NCBI GenBank assembly: GCA_021234155.1
Contig: JAJEKV010000005.1
Span: 10,600,572 to 10,664,571, forward strand
DNA: 64,000 bases
From: Isoetes taiwanensis
Lineage: Eukaryota; Streptophyta; Lycopodiopsida; Isoetales; Isoetaceae
Direction: 5' to 3'
Each line of letters opens with the position of its first letter. Position 1 is the first letter of the stretch. Below are positions 50,668-63,400 of this stretch, piece after piece. Below the pieces are notes generated by a model. That model ran no database searches. It saw only the letters and a program-made list of their open reading frames with translations, and was not told where the DNA came from. Position numbers and translations under genes: made by a program.

Positions 50668-52227
50668 CAGCCTTAACACCCTGGCAACAGATTTTTATTC
50701 CGCCACGTGTCTTGTGGAGGCTGTTATGGTCATAACAAAAGGTGTTATGGTCATAACAAAACAGGGGAAGATGTTACGGGCCATACATGCCCTCTTGATG
50801 CTTGATCGGACGCCTCAGATTCATTCCTAGAATGAAAATCTGGGGACAGGGTGTTAAGGTATGGTATATAATGCATGAGGACGTGCAATATGGTATGGTA
50901 TGGTTTTAAACTTTACATTGGTGTTGAAAAACGATAAGTAGCTAATACTATTATTACGTCTCTCAAATTTTAAAAAAGTGCTTATTCACAAAATTACTTT
51001 TGGGCTTGTGCTTTCTTAATGCTTGGCATGGATGCCATGTGTCAATGTGCAGAATTGCATGCATATTTTGCATTGTTTTCTTTCTTAAAAATATTCATGT
51101 TACGATTGGGCAAAGAGTGCAACATTTGCCTGACTATTTAGATATTTGCCTGACTATTTAGATGGCACATACAAAATGAGAAACCAGGTAGCAAGTACAC
51201 AAATATATGTATTTTATTTATTTAATTTCTTGGTCTATTTCAGGTCAAGACCATTTGGTGGAAGACACAAGCCCTAAAACCAAGTTTAGGGTTTCGGCAC
51301 AGCATGTTATCGGCCACAACAAAGCCTGAATTACTTCTAAACAGCCTCCTCTACAAAGTCTGGATTACCTCTGAAAATACTCTGAACAGCCAGTTTCGGC
51401 CAGACTTTATCATAGATCTTCAACAAGTGAGATGACAAGTGAGTTATTGGCATCAAAATCGGGCCTATCCACCTCTGGCATGACGTTGATTCTGAATCTA
51501 TGTTCCTCGGCACAGCAGGACAGATTCTACTCCCTAAACTGAGAGCAAATTCTGCAAATTCTTGCATCTATTTCGGCACTGCGCTCCTCTTCAATAAATG
51601 CAATTGCAATTGCACCAACATACAGGCTGTACATTCATTCCAGGGCAGCAAAATTCTTAGCCCTTGGTTTTGGCTACGACTATCTCTGAATTTCACAGCA
51701 AAACTTACCTCTGAATTTCATAGGATACAGATGGTCTGGCCAAGAGTTTACAGATGAATCGTCTTCATCACTTCAGCTTTACAGATGAATCATCATCACT
51801 TCAGCTTTGCTCGGCAGAGGGTCTCCTCCCGAAGTCCTGAAGCTGTTGAAGCTGTGTAAATTGATCATCAAGCTGTGTAAACTGATCATCAAGAAAAAAT
51901 TACAGAGACCAGACTGTTTAATACAAATATAAAGACGTTTCCGGAGTTTCCAGAGTTTTTGCATGTTTGATTCAGTTTATTTCTAGCACAGTATTCTTGA
52001 AACACAAGAGAAATCGTGCTACAGGGCAGACCGGAAGGCTGTGGGTTTATTTTGGCCATGAAAAAACCCTAAATCTAAGAACCTGAAGCTTACCAGAGCT
52101 GCCAGAGCCGCCAGGGTTTCGGATTCACCATGCCAAAGCCGAAGTAGACCACAGCTGAAGTAGATCGCCCGATCAAACCAGTTGAGGCGGAGAAAAAAAT
52201 TCGCCCCCTCTCCCGTTGTAACTAAAA

Positions 52228-52735
52228 ATGTATTCTGGAATACAAAGTGTATTCCAGAATAACTTTTCCACTTTCATTTGCTACCATGATCCAGTATCCC
52301 TAGTCTTCCAAAAAGAAACAAAAGCAATCCCTTTTATTATTTAGAACCATAATCCTGTATCCCCATGAAATAAACAAAATAAAATCGCAAGGTCATTGAA
52401 ATTTATTGAAGATACTAAAAAACCTAGTTGATGTCGCTTGGTTTTCCCCTGTCACTATCCAGAATAGGAAATATATTCCGCTCACTGTTGAGTCTCAAAA
52501 ACTTATACAACAAAAGTGTATTCCGGAATACCTTTTAGATTTCGAGCAAAACCAAAAGTGTATTCTGGAATATACTGACTTTTAAGAAAAGCAAAAGTGT
52601 ATTCCGGAATACACTTCTGTTATTCTCGAATAGCAAAAATATATTCCGGAATACAATTTTGGTACTTTGAAATATTATATCATTAAAAAATGGCTCATTG
52701 TAACCTAAATGTACCTTTTCTGGAATACAATCCAA
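52228..52735. repeat. Palindrome cluster near the right end of E2
   Basis: Full or partial copies of the 18-bp palindrome lie at about 52228-52262 (two fused copies), 52516-52533, 52558-52575, 52597-52614, 52629-52650 and 52718-52732. Three of the middle ones are again about 40 bp apart. Together with 49971-50111 they place arrays near both ends of E2. Confidence 0.8.
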
Positions 52736-53327
52736 GCTAACAAAATATTGTGTAGGACGTACACTTAAATTAGTGGTTTTCTCTAGAAACACATTTCAGG
52801 TAGATTCTAACTGTTAGGAAAAGCGTCACTTTGACATATCAATTTTCTTTTTGCATAAAAAATTGAGTGATTTGGAGAGGGGGGTCAAAATGCAATTTTA
52901 TGATCAAAATAAAAATTTTACCTCATTTTAGCTCTCTTTTTGGAAAAAAAAGGGAATCTTTGAGGAATATTCCTTTTGCTCCCGTTTCAATGATTTGCTC
53001 CCGTTTAATATGCAACCTTGTTTAGTACATATGCTGTACAGAATAACTTGTTGGGCATAATTCAGATATTGGTGCATGTATGGACTCAAGATAAGACATC
53101 AAACAATCATGTGGTTGAAGATGGACCACCTGCACCTGGCAGGCATAGGAAAAGGGTTGAGAGGGGAGAGGGTGTACGTAGGGGCTGTCAGTGCATGGTT
53201 AGACAACTATATCTTCTTCTAGATTACTGTCATATTCAAACATTTCCTTCTTCCAAAACTTGGTCTTTCTCAGAGGTTCTCTTATTCAGGATAGCCCAGT
53301 TGGGTGGTGAGCTTTGCCCTTAAGTGG

Positions 53328-53575
53328 TGGATTTGCATTTATTTGCTTTGTCTTATGATGATTGTTGTTGCAGATAAAGCTTGGAGTTACAAGTTCGTAT
53401 CAAATTCAGCCTTATCATAATTGCATACAATTATGCAGACTCGCTTAATTAAGGCATGGGCATCTAAGAATAATGAGAGAAATTCATAGCAATTGATACG
53501 AACCGTAAACTCTAGGCTTTATCTGCAAAATAATCATCAGGAAATAGAACAAACAAAGGTAAATCCAAGCAATCC
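53328..53575. repeat. Imperfect foldback (MITE-like)
   Basis: The left arm around 53360-53408 (TGATGATTGTTGTTGCAGAT, then AAAGC, then GTTCGTATCAA) and its complement around 53490-53545 pair with about 80-85% identity, and weaker pairing extends outward to about 80 bp. The central ~80 bp are unpaired. No target duplication is identified. Confidence 0.6.
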
Positions 53576-54456
53576 ATCCCAACACCATTAATCACCAAGA
53601 TTTAGCAGATTAAATGTTCTAAGAAGAAGTCAAGGATTTCTAATAAAGGATCTGGATTCTCAAATGGAGTTTCCAATTGTGTAAAATGGTCGCAGGGCTT
53701 GGCCCAGTTGTTCAAAACTTGTTCCTGCTCTTCAATCTTGTTGCAATGGTATTGTAGCTAGTCCGCCTTTGTTGGTATTATCCATCTGTGATGTTGCCAA
53801 GGCTGGTCGTCGACAGAGTTGTTGTTGTTTCTTTCTGAATCAGCCAGATGTTCACCTTTTACACTCCTTGGTGTCGATGTCTGCTATAGCAGATCTTACA
53901 TGCTATACAAAAGTCGTTGCCTCCTTATAAAAAAGAGGCGATCACATTATCTCCTCCCGATTTAGGTTATTAAACAAATCAATGGAAACCCTTCCTGGCT
54001 TCAATATGGAGACCCTTCAAATTTTCATGAAATCTAGAAGGGTTTCCAATGCTTAATCCCAAAGAGTTTCCGCTAAGAATAGAATCAATCTAATTTTTTT
54101 TGGGCGGGGGAGATCCACCGCTAATTAATTCTATGCAATTAATTCTCACGGCTGTTTTTGAAGAGCGTTTTGGAAGGAAAACCCTCTGTTCTTCCCTCTT
54201 CATCCAGCTTCCATGGGAGGGCAACCCCAATCGGGCATACATAAAACCATCGTTCAAAACTCTTATAATATCATAAAAGGCTTTGGTCTTATTTTTGTGA
54301 TGCCACCATTTTTATAGACTTTTAAACAATAGATTCTAAGATTTGGCCGAAACAATTTGACTTTCTTTCTCATTCTTTTGCTACCATAGCCATTCCCCCA
54401 GGCACCATCGTATCAGCAACATGTTCCATGCTACTTGCATGGTAGATCTTATGGGG
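53576..54456. other. Intergenic, nothing recognised
   Basis: I see no gene or repeat boundary before the copia long terminal repeat. The sequence next to the LTR is TGGGG, the expected place of a 5-bp target copy whose partner would lie beyond CACTA copy B. Confidence 0.4.
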
Positions 54457-55012
54457 TGTTAGAAATAAGCAGTGAATAGAACCAATATCATGTAACAATG
54501 TTAGATTTTCTTGGATTGATAAACACCTCAATCTAATAGCATAAGATGATTTTACATTCAACTCAACAAAAACCAATTGTATAACACTAGCCAAGTCACT
54601 TCTTCAACTTGTCATTAACATTGGCAATTATGACCATTGGAAATAATCTTAGCATTACTGTTCATATGAGATCGATGAGGATACTGTAGCTTCAAACTTC
54701 AAATAGGTCATTCAATTTCAAATCGATTCATACCTGCTTCACGATTGCTCCTGCTGATTTCCAATGAATACCTAACCTCTGTATTACATCTTTATTTATC
54801 TTTGCAGTCCGACGGTCAAGCCAGACCGTCGATTGGCTCTTCATGTCTTCGTCATACTGAATCGATTCATTTGAACCGAAATTGGCTCCATTGACAGGTG
54901 CTTTAGGTGCTCAAACTTCTTAGGTGCTTTAGGTGCTTTAAGTGCTATCTCACCTTTGTCACCGAATTTCCTTGAATATTTTCCCATCTCAATTATGGCA
55001 TGAATTCTAACA
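54457..55012 (-). repeat. 3' long terminal repeat of the copia element
   Basis: The 556-bp segment starts TGTTAGAA and ends TTCTAACA, an 8-bp terminal inverted repeat with the TG...CA ends of LTRs. Next to it on the internal side is a purine tract on the minus strand (GAAAGGGGAA), the polypurine tract that primes plus-strand synthesis. The 5' LTR must lie to the right of CACTA copy B, outside the window. Confidence 0.75.
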
Positions 55013-55032
55013 TTCCCCTTTCATGTCATAAT

Positions 55033-58000
55033 TCAGGCATCTCTACAGCTCATAGCAGTTGATAATTTTTGAAGTCTCTTCCAGCTTAATGCCTTGGTCA
55101 TTATGTCAGCAAGTTGATCTTTTGATCTTACATACTTTAGTTGAATAAATCCCTTATTCACCATGTCCCTGATATAGTGCATCTCCATTTCGATATGTTT
55201 GGTCCTCTCGTGCAACACAGGGTTTTTTTGTCATTGCAATACAACTTTGATTGTCACAAAATAATTCTGTGCTATCTTCTTGTTTTATTTCCAACTCTTC
55301 CAGTAACCTTCTGGCCCAAATGATTTCTTTAGCAGCAAGGGTTGTTGAGGCATACTCAGATTCTGCAGTTGACAAAGCAATAGATGATTGTTTCTTGCTT
55401 CTCCAACTAACTGGTGCTCCTCCTAACATTACAATGTATCCTGAGGTTGATTTGCGTTCATCTAGATCTCCACACCAGTCAGCATCACTGTAACATTTTA
55501 ATTTCAGATCCTTTGAACAGTAAACAATTCCTGTGTGTTTTGTGCCTTTCAAAAATCTCAAAACTTTCTTAGCTGCCAGCCAATGCTCATAACCTGGATT
55601 ATTGTTATATCTGCTCAACACATTTACTATGAATGCAATGTCAGGTCTTGTATTGTTGGCAATGAACAATAAGCTTCCTACCAACTGTCTATATGGAATC
55701 TTACTCATTTTCTCCTTCTCATCTTCACTCTGAGGGCAAAGTTCCTTTGACAGTTTGTTTCAACCATGATAGGTGCCTTTCTGTAATTGCATTCTAGCAT
55801 ATTGAACTTCTCCAAGACTCGAGTCTATGTACTTACCTTGATTTAGAGATATTGTCATGTTTGTTCTGTCTCTTCTTACTTGAATTCCCAGGAACTGTGT
55901 CAACTCTCCAAGATCTGTCATTTGGTACCTGGTTTTGAGCATCTCCTTGCATTTATTCAAGAAGTTCATATTATTGGATGCCAGTATCCGGTCGTCCACA
56001 TACACTGCCATTATACAAAATTCTCCCTCATCCTTTAGTAGATAAACGTTGCCATCATTAGCCAACTTAGTAAAGCTTTGTTCTTTCAAAAAATTGTCAA
56101 TACAAAAATACCATTGTCTTGGAGATTGCTTCAGCCCAGATGTAGGCGACTTTCTTGATCTCAAACTTTGTCTTTCTCAACTTCAAAGCCTTGAGCTTGT
56201 CTCATGTAAACCTCTTCCTCCAAATCTGCATTAAGGAAAGCTGTACAAACATCCATATGGTGTAAATCTAGATTTAAGGCATTTGATATGGCAATTATCA
56301 TTCTAATGCTGGCTAACTTAACAACTGGTGAGTAGGTTTCATCAAAATCTACTCCCCTCTTTTGTGAATAACCTTGAGCAACCAGTCTTGCTTTGTGCTT
56401 TGGGCTGCCATCTGCATTTGTTTTCAACTTGAATACCCATTTGTTTCCTATTGCATTCTTCCCCTTTGGCAGGTCTACTAATTCATATGAGGATGTTCTT
56501 TCGAATGACCTCATTTCCTCCATCATTGCAATTTTCCATTTATTCTTTGTCAAGTGAGTTCTTGCCTCCTCAAAAGTCTCTCGGAATTCAGATTCTAACA
56601 CCATAAATATTTCGTCTGTGTTATCCTCCGTGGTTTTTTGCAATCTGCTACTTTTACCATTCTCTCTCCTTCCAAATTTCTCTATGTCAATGGCAATTTC
56701 CTGTTGCAGCCTTTCTCCTTCAGTTTTCCTCTTCTTAACTTGACTGTTTTCTTTTGCTGGTTCATGTTCCTGTTCTTCTCCTGCAACACTTCCATCCTCA
56801 TTATTATCTTCTTGATTGTTTTCATTTGCTGATTCATGTTCCTGTTCTTCCCCTGCAACCTTTCCATCCTCATTATTATCTTCTTCATCACTGTGATCAG
56901 AATCTTCAGCATCTATCTCATTTTTAGTTATTGTTTTTTCCTTTGTACCGTTGGGACTCATCATATTGTCAGAATTGTGTTTTCCTTCTCCTTTTGAATT
57001 CTCCTTTTCTATCAGTGGTCTGTACAAAACATTCTCTTGAAATATTACATCTCTGCTTACCAACACTTTCTTTTTAAGTGGATCATACATTCTATAACCT
57101 TTGGAATGCATGTCATAGCCAACCAAATAGGTTATCCTTGACCTGTCATCCAATTTCAGGTCTTAATTCACGGGAAATGTGTGTATCCCAAACACTCAAA
57201 CACTTTAAATATTTCATAATGAGGAGTTTTTCGACCAAATGACTTCGTATTTTTCCTTCTATGCTTTTGATGGTAGACTATTTTTGTATGAGTACGCTGA
57301 TCTTGATCCGCCTCCTCCTACAAGAAATTGGGCAGACCTGCATGCTTCAACATGGACCTTGTAGCATTCAGAATTGTTTTGTTCTTCCTCTCAGCCACAC
57401 CATTCTGCTGAGGTGTATAGCTGCAAGTAAATTGTCTCTTTATACCCCTGTCTTGACAATATCTAAAATTTTCCTGACAAGTATTCTCCTCCCCGATCAG
57501 ATCTTACACATTTGATTCTTTTCCCAGTTTCACACTCTACTTCTGCTGCAAACATTTTGAATGCTTCAAAAGCTTGGTCTTTTGTTCTCAGACAGTAGAG
57601 TCTCGTTTTTCTGCTGTAATCATCAACAAATGTTATGAAGTATCTTTTTCCTGTTATTCCTGTCACATTCAATGGACCACAAAGGTCAGTGTGAATTAAA
57701 CCAAGAATTTCATTTGCTTTTGCCTTTGAAAAAGGCAATCTGGAGTGCTTACCCAACATGCAACCCCTGCAAACATGATTTTCTATTGCTTTATCAGATG
57801 ACACCAATAGTCCCTGCTTTATCATAAGTTCAATATTCTTCATATTTGTGTGCCCAAGTCTTTCATGCCACATTGCAATATTTGGAGTTAGAGTCAGATT
57901 AATACTTTCAACTGATCGAGCATTTATACCAAACAAGTTGCCAACTCTTCTTCCAAGGAATTTTAATTCATTTCCATCAAAGATTTTACAATGAGTCCTT

Positions 58001-59240
58001 TCAAAGATGACTTTCAATCCCATATCAACTAATTGAGAAATAGAAATCAAATTTCTCACTAAGCTAGGAACACATAAAACATTTTGTAAGTTCACAATTC
58101 TCCCATTCAGATCAAATAGCTCTAGTATGCCAACATCTTCAATTCTTTGGAGGTCACCATTTCCAACTTGTATATGACCACCTTGGCTTCCCCTTTTTTC
58201 TTTTAGGATTTTTGAACTACATGCAATGGACTTTTCTGCTCCACTATCTAGAATCATAAAATCATCATCATCATCAATTCCAGCATTAGTAACAATAAAA
58301 ACTTTATGTTTTCTTACCTTATCCTCATCATCTTCCGTAATTTCTTCAAGCATAACTTCTTACGCTATGTTTATACGCATATGAGCTGTTCATTCTGAAT
58401 CTTCCTCTACCTCTTCCTCTTGTGGCAGAATATCCCCTTGTTCCCCTTTCTTTCCCCTTTGAGAAGTTCTTAGGTGATGAGCAATTGGATGCATAATGTC
58501 CTCTTCCTCCACAATTGTAGCAATTTATTTCTTTAGTCATCATAGGGCGGATCTATTTTCAAGTGACCATATTGATTCTGAGTTAAAACATGGGCCAAGC
58601 TTACCTCTTTTCTTCTCTTCTTTACCTTTTCCTTTTGCAAATAAAACTTGTGTGGCATCTTCTTCTTCCATTACTTTGTTACGCTCTATTTACGTCTTCA
58701 ACATTCTTTTACGCCTCAATTCTTGTTCTTGCAAGGGTTACGATAAACATGGCTATGTTTCCAAGGCTGTAATGAGATCTTGAAATGGCCAACACCTGCT
58801 GCTGTTGAGAATAACACACTCCTGCTCCTTCTAAGTCAGCAATGATATTGTCAAAGGTTTGAAAAAACTCATTGACATTGTCTTTATCATGAAACCTTAG
58901 CCTTCTCATTTCATTTTCAAGCACATCGATTTGTGAGGAGGTTTTCTCCTCATAATTAAGGAGCATATAACTCCACATCTCGCTAGGATGCAATCCTCTT
59001 ATTTTTAACACAATACTTGAGTTTACCTTACTCATTATAATCCCTTGAGCCTCTCTTAGTTTTGCCACATCTACTGTGCCTCCTCCTTTTGTTGCTTTGG
59101 TGCCAGCTTCTGCCTCAGCTCCTTTTACTGAGCTCGAGCTTCCTTCAGCAGCAACCTCAGAGAATCTGCTCTTAGGTTCAACAATATCCCATAGCCCTTC
59201 TACTTGCAATACATGCTTGATCTTTTCTTTCCAAACTTGG
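55033..59240 (-). pseudogene. Copia gag-pol polyprotein, frameshifted
   Basis: On the minus strand: gag (59209-58709, HVLQVEGLWDIVEP region), zinc knuckle CYNCGGRGHYASNC (58543-58346), protease active site DSGA, GAG-pre-integrase MWHERLGH plus C-x2-C, integrase core LIHTDLCGP and SDRGGEY (58353-57463), TPQQNGVAERKN, RT start NKWVFKLKT to VCTAFLNADLEEEVYM (57153-56161), RT active-site YVDD (56164-55760), and RNase H with STAESEYAS (55708-55154) and a conserved end ADIMTKAL near 55100. Frameshifts or stops occur at about 57460, 57330, 56160, 55750 and 55180, so it cannot make a full polyprotein. It is described as a decayed genomic copy only. Confidence 0.9.
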
Positions 59241-60291
59241 AATCCTCACAAGGCACCCAAAATTAAAACACTACATGGTTTTTCCCATGGTTGTGACTAC
59301 AAAACCATTTTACAAAACCAATACATGTTTGTGGGTTGATATCATTAAAAACCATATGAGGCTAAACTAATGGGTTCTTTTGTAAGGTTTGTTAGGGTGG
59401 TGTTATGGTATGGTAATTGCTAATGGTTTCCTTTGTAGAGTTTGTCAAAGTGGTATAGCGTGTTGGTAAATTTATGTGGTATATTATAGTGTTTTAAGGG
59501 TATGGTTAGTCCCTATGGTATAACACGATGGTGTGGATGTGGTTTAATATGCTGCTCTATTCATGTGATTCTATAGTGTGGTTGGTTATGTGGTGAACTA
59601 GCATGGCTAATTGTCATGGTAAATGCATATGGTTCGCAATGTGTTAGATTCAAATTACTATTACTATTAGTAATAGTTTATTCCAAATGTGCATGGTTTG
59701 GTTATGCCTTATCTTCATGGTTATCATTTATAAACCAGTGATGATAACCACTAACACTTTGTTGTTTAAATCATCTCAACAACCAGTAACACTTTGTTGT
59801 TTAAACCATTTCAACTTTATTTAACTAAGATCTATTAAGAAGTATCGTTTTGTTGTTTAAAGCATTTCAAGAGTATTTAACAAACTATCAAAGAATGTGG
59901 ATGGTTTATTTTACGTATTGTTGTACTTATTACGTCCATGTCAATATGTATGCTTTCACGGAGCAAGGGGATTTGAACCCCAACCATTTCCAGAACTCAT
60001 AAACAATGATAAATCTATTTTCAGAAATACTTACAAAACAAATTCAGATAAAAACATCTTATAGAAAGACCAACCTTGCACTTGTAAGTACATAAATATC
60101 AAAACAAATTCAGATAGAAATGTCTTAAAGAAAGAAAGTATTGACTTTGCACTTGAAGGTTGCAAAACTATTTTTCTCAAGGTATGTTGGAGGTATACTT
60201 CTCAAGCTATGTTGGATCTCCTTTAGTTTTCACATCTTTAAAATACAAAGAAAACCTCTAATAATACCTGATTGTTTTCGATGGTTGAGTT

Positions 60292-61335
60292 TTAGTCCCA
60301 ATCATATAAATTGAACTCCAACACCTGTGACTCTGGGTCATGCACAAGCATGTGAAATATTTCGTTCCATTCTGGATTCAATGTGCTCATCTTAACAGAG
60401 GTCTTCTTTCTTGAAAATGCCCCTTCGCCTATTGACAATTTGACATAAGGATCTGACTTTCCTAGAAGGTCCTTTTTCTTCAGTCCAGTTGCTCTTACCA
60501 CCTTTACTTCAAGCATGCCTACCGGCTTCGCTACTGCTCTGTTACCCAACATACGAGAAAGTGACAGGCATAAATAAAACAAAATGGCATATAATAAGAT
60601 AAAGAGGCCACCGCTTACTTTGGATCGTCTATCACATTTATTTCCAAAGTCTTTGGCCACAAATACATTGCCGCAACTTGCTCCTTTATCAAATCCTAGG
60701 AAAGAGGACAGAAATCTACGCAAGCAGCTATAAATAAAACTGGACTGACATACCAATTACATACTTGGACGAGAGCATAAACACCAGGAATCGCCATATC
60801 GCCACCGAGTAGCTTGAGCCCGAAATCAACATGTGGCTGGAAAGGCAGATATTCTAATCAGCACAAAAAGCAAAAATGCAAATACAGCATAATAAGAACG
60901 GGGTTACTCAAGCATTATAGCATTATTCCATCTTTCCATAAAGTGACGATTCCTCCAAAACAAAAGGTGAAAAAGAAATTAATTATCACTTATTCACAAA
61001 TAGAAGGGAACTAACCTTATCCATAAGAGATACTATTATTTTTTCAAAACATGGAAATGCAGGAACAAGAGGTTTCATTGTTACTCGCGCCGTTGCAAAG
61101 ACTTGTACATCAACCACCTTCAATAAAACAAAACATGTTTTTTTGCTAGTTGTGATGATGTTCTATCAAGATGTAGGAAACAATTCCTGAAGTACCTGGA
61201 CAGTAGCCTTCAAGCCAAAAGCTTTCACTGCTACAACTATATTCGGATTACCAGCAAACTTTAAAGACGGCTCAATAATCATTTCCTTCTCCTGTGTATC
61301 ATATACTGTGTCTCATATACTTTGATACCTGTCGA
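60292..61335 (-). pseudogene. Captured synaptotagmin (SMP-C2) exons in CACTA copy B
   Basis: The exon set is the same as in copy A but closer to the family. The second SMP exon reads VTMKPLVPAFPCFEKIIVSL without interruption and ends at MDK. The next has a proper CAG acceptor and reads PHVDFGLKLLGGDMAIPGVY ending LVQ, followed by LIKEQVAAMYLWPKTLEINV and the C2 exon ending at the same stop after DWD (60292). The first exon still has the 14-bp duplication (GTATATGAGACACA / GTATATGATACACA) seen in copy A, so the frame is broken at that point in both. The fragment lacks the N-terminal anchor and the second C2. A transcript across it could still be spliced. No host promoter is evident. Confidence 0.85.
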
Positions 61336-61839
61336 TAACAAAAAGTTGATAATTTAAAATACATCAACCCATTAAATTTCTAAAGTGTATGATATCATTG
61401 TTGAAGAGAAAGACAGAAACAACACAATTTGGAAATCTGTTACACTAGTCCAAGAAGCTCATTCTAAATGTAAAACATGAGTCATCTTTCTTTTGAATTC
61501 TCATTTCTTTCTGAAGGATATAAGCAGGAAAAGAGAACAAATTCCATATCTTAGTACCATATCTGGACCAAGATCTCCTGCAAAGGGAGTCTGCTGCTTA
61601 AAAACAGTGGCTACATGAATGGCATAGCAAACACAGCGAGAGTTGGAAGGTACTTGCCATAATTAGCCTGAGCTTCCATTTTCCAAAGGTGTAGTTTCAC
61701 AGGAAGGGGTCAAATTTCCTTCGTATGCCTCTAAATTTCCTTCTCATGCCTCTGTAGTATAAAACAGTCAGGTTACCATTGTAAAGAAAACCATTGTAAA
61801 GAAAGTCAGGTTACCTGAAAACCCACAACTCGATCCTGC

Positions 61840-63400
61840 TCAAATAGGCCCCCCCATTGCATCCCGGATAAATAACTGCTGAATAGATGGAACAACAACC
61901 ACATGCAGCGGCTGGGGACCATAGCGAAACAAAAAACTGTACTAGAAATGTTGTTGCCGGAGCTATGGTGGAAGCCAAGATGCCCAGAGAAAAGGGCATC
62001 CAAAGGGGGCCATTAAATGCGGCCAAAGTAAACAAAAATATACTAGAAACCGTGTGGAAAAGGGAGCAAAGCAAGGTTTAAGACTTACGTATGTACCAAG
62101 AATAAGGAAGACTACTCTGCGCCTCCTACACATCTGGTCGAAGTCGATTGAGTCGCTTAAGAGGATGCATTAGAAGGAGGAAAAGATGGCAACCTAGAAG
62201 TGGATTTACCGAGTCTAGCAGCAGAAGCAGCTCCTCTCCTGCAAGCAGGCATAAGCATAGCCATAGGGAGCAGACGGCTGCATTAGGGCTGCAGTTACTT
62301 TGCAAAGCAGAGTATATGACAGAGCAGAGTATATGGCGACGATGATCACTTGCATATTGTGCATAGCTCGAGCGCCATAGCCGGAAGTATGGCAATATTC
62401 GCCATAGCTGAGCACTGCACCAAGAATGGAAGGCATGCAAATGGAAGGCAGCAAGGGCGGGAAAGTGGCGGGCGTAGGGGGGAAAGGGACGGGCCAATAG
62501 GAGCATTCTACTAGATCGAAATCTCGACCATTGGACAGCTTTGCCTTGTGATCAGGCGTTATTTGGACCTGCCTTAGCTTAAATCTATTGAATTTGATTA
62601 GCCACAAAGGGGAGTTGTTTATCACTATGGAATTCGATTGCCCATATACTAGATCACTCCATCGATGCCCCCTAGGTGGAGGTATAAACCCTGCGGGAAG
62701 TATTTTTTGTGATCCCTTTGCGTTTTTCTTTTCTTGTTTTGGGAAGGTGCACATTTATATATCAAAATTGATAAATTGATACTAAGATTTTTTTTTCCTT
62801 TTTTATTTTTCTTTTTGTCTTGTTTTTGGGCAGTAATCAACCACCACTATGTGTAGCAACTTCTCCTGTTGTTGCACAGGTGTGGAAAAGAGTTGCATGG
62901 ATCATTGCAGCTCTTGTAGAGATAAGATCAAAGGTGCATGTCGATGGAGAGCAGTGGAGATGGATGGGTCAATTTTGGAGATCAATCTTCGTTGAACATA
63001 TCGTGATTCATATTTGGTGAACAAGAATTTAAGCAGTGCTAGAAAAACATACATGGTATAGACATGATATTTGTAGGCATGGCAAAACGGTGGATCAGAC
63101 CTGCAATGGCCCCACCATGGGTAGATTAGCACAGATGATGCAGATTCGTCATAGAATAACCATATTGTTGTTGAACCATACAACTTGAACCATATTCTTG
63201 TTGAATTTGATTGGTCCTTTGAAGCATTAAGACTTGTGGAACTTTTAAGTTTGAATCTAAAGTGGAAAAAATTGATTATTGATTAAGGGAGGAATTTAAA
63301 AGTCAGAATCCCACAATCATCGATCGTAGCACCCAGCTATCCTTTGGGCAGAGAACACGGGGCAATAATGCAGTAGGTTTAAATCCCACGTGTTCTCAAA
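61840..63400. other. CACTA copy B interior of unknown origin
   Basis: This stretch is shared with copy A (45.25-46.85 kb). Some of it is GC-richer than the rest of the element and may be a second captured host segment (minus-strand frame at 62754-62215 with the word YGEYCHTSGYGARAMHNMQV). A 66-residue frame at 62820-63020 is identical in both copies at the protein level, but that only shows the copies are close. I do not recognise a protein. Confidence 0.3.

Larger units (their letters stand above)
49460..53022. mobile_element. E2, non-autonomous relative of E1
   Basis: The left end reads AACAAGGTTGCAAATTAAAT and the right end (minus strand) AACAAGGTTGCATATTAAAC. A perfect 4-bp duplication TAGT flanks it (49456-49459 and 53023-53026). 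Its left ~310 bp align with the right end of E1 and its right ~220 bp with the left end of E1, so it sits in the opposite orientation. It is 3563 bp and contains no ParB, methyltransferase or DUF7869 sequence that I can see. It does carry palindrome clusters near both ends and a GC-rich inverted repeat at 50550-50667. It begins only about 70 bp beyond the end of CACTA copy A. The internal sequence (50.2-52.2 kb) is unassigned and may be captured host DNA. Confidence 0.85.
54457..59246 (-). mobile_element. Ty1/copia retrotransposon, interrupted by CACTA copy B
   Basis: One LTR and a coding region in the order gag, protease, integrase, reverse transcriptase, RNase H (copia order) are on the minus strand. 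The gag frame stops abruptly at 59246, where the CACTA terminus begins, so the rest of gag and the 5' LTR should resume on the far side of copy B. The base triplet next to the CACTA end is CCT (59244-59246), the expected target copy. Confidence 0.9.
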
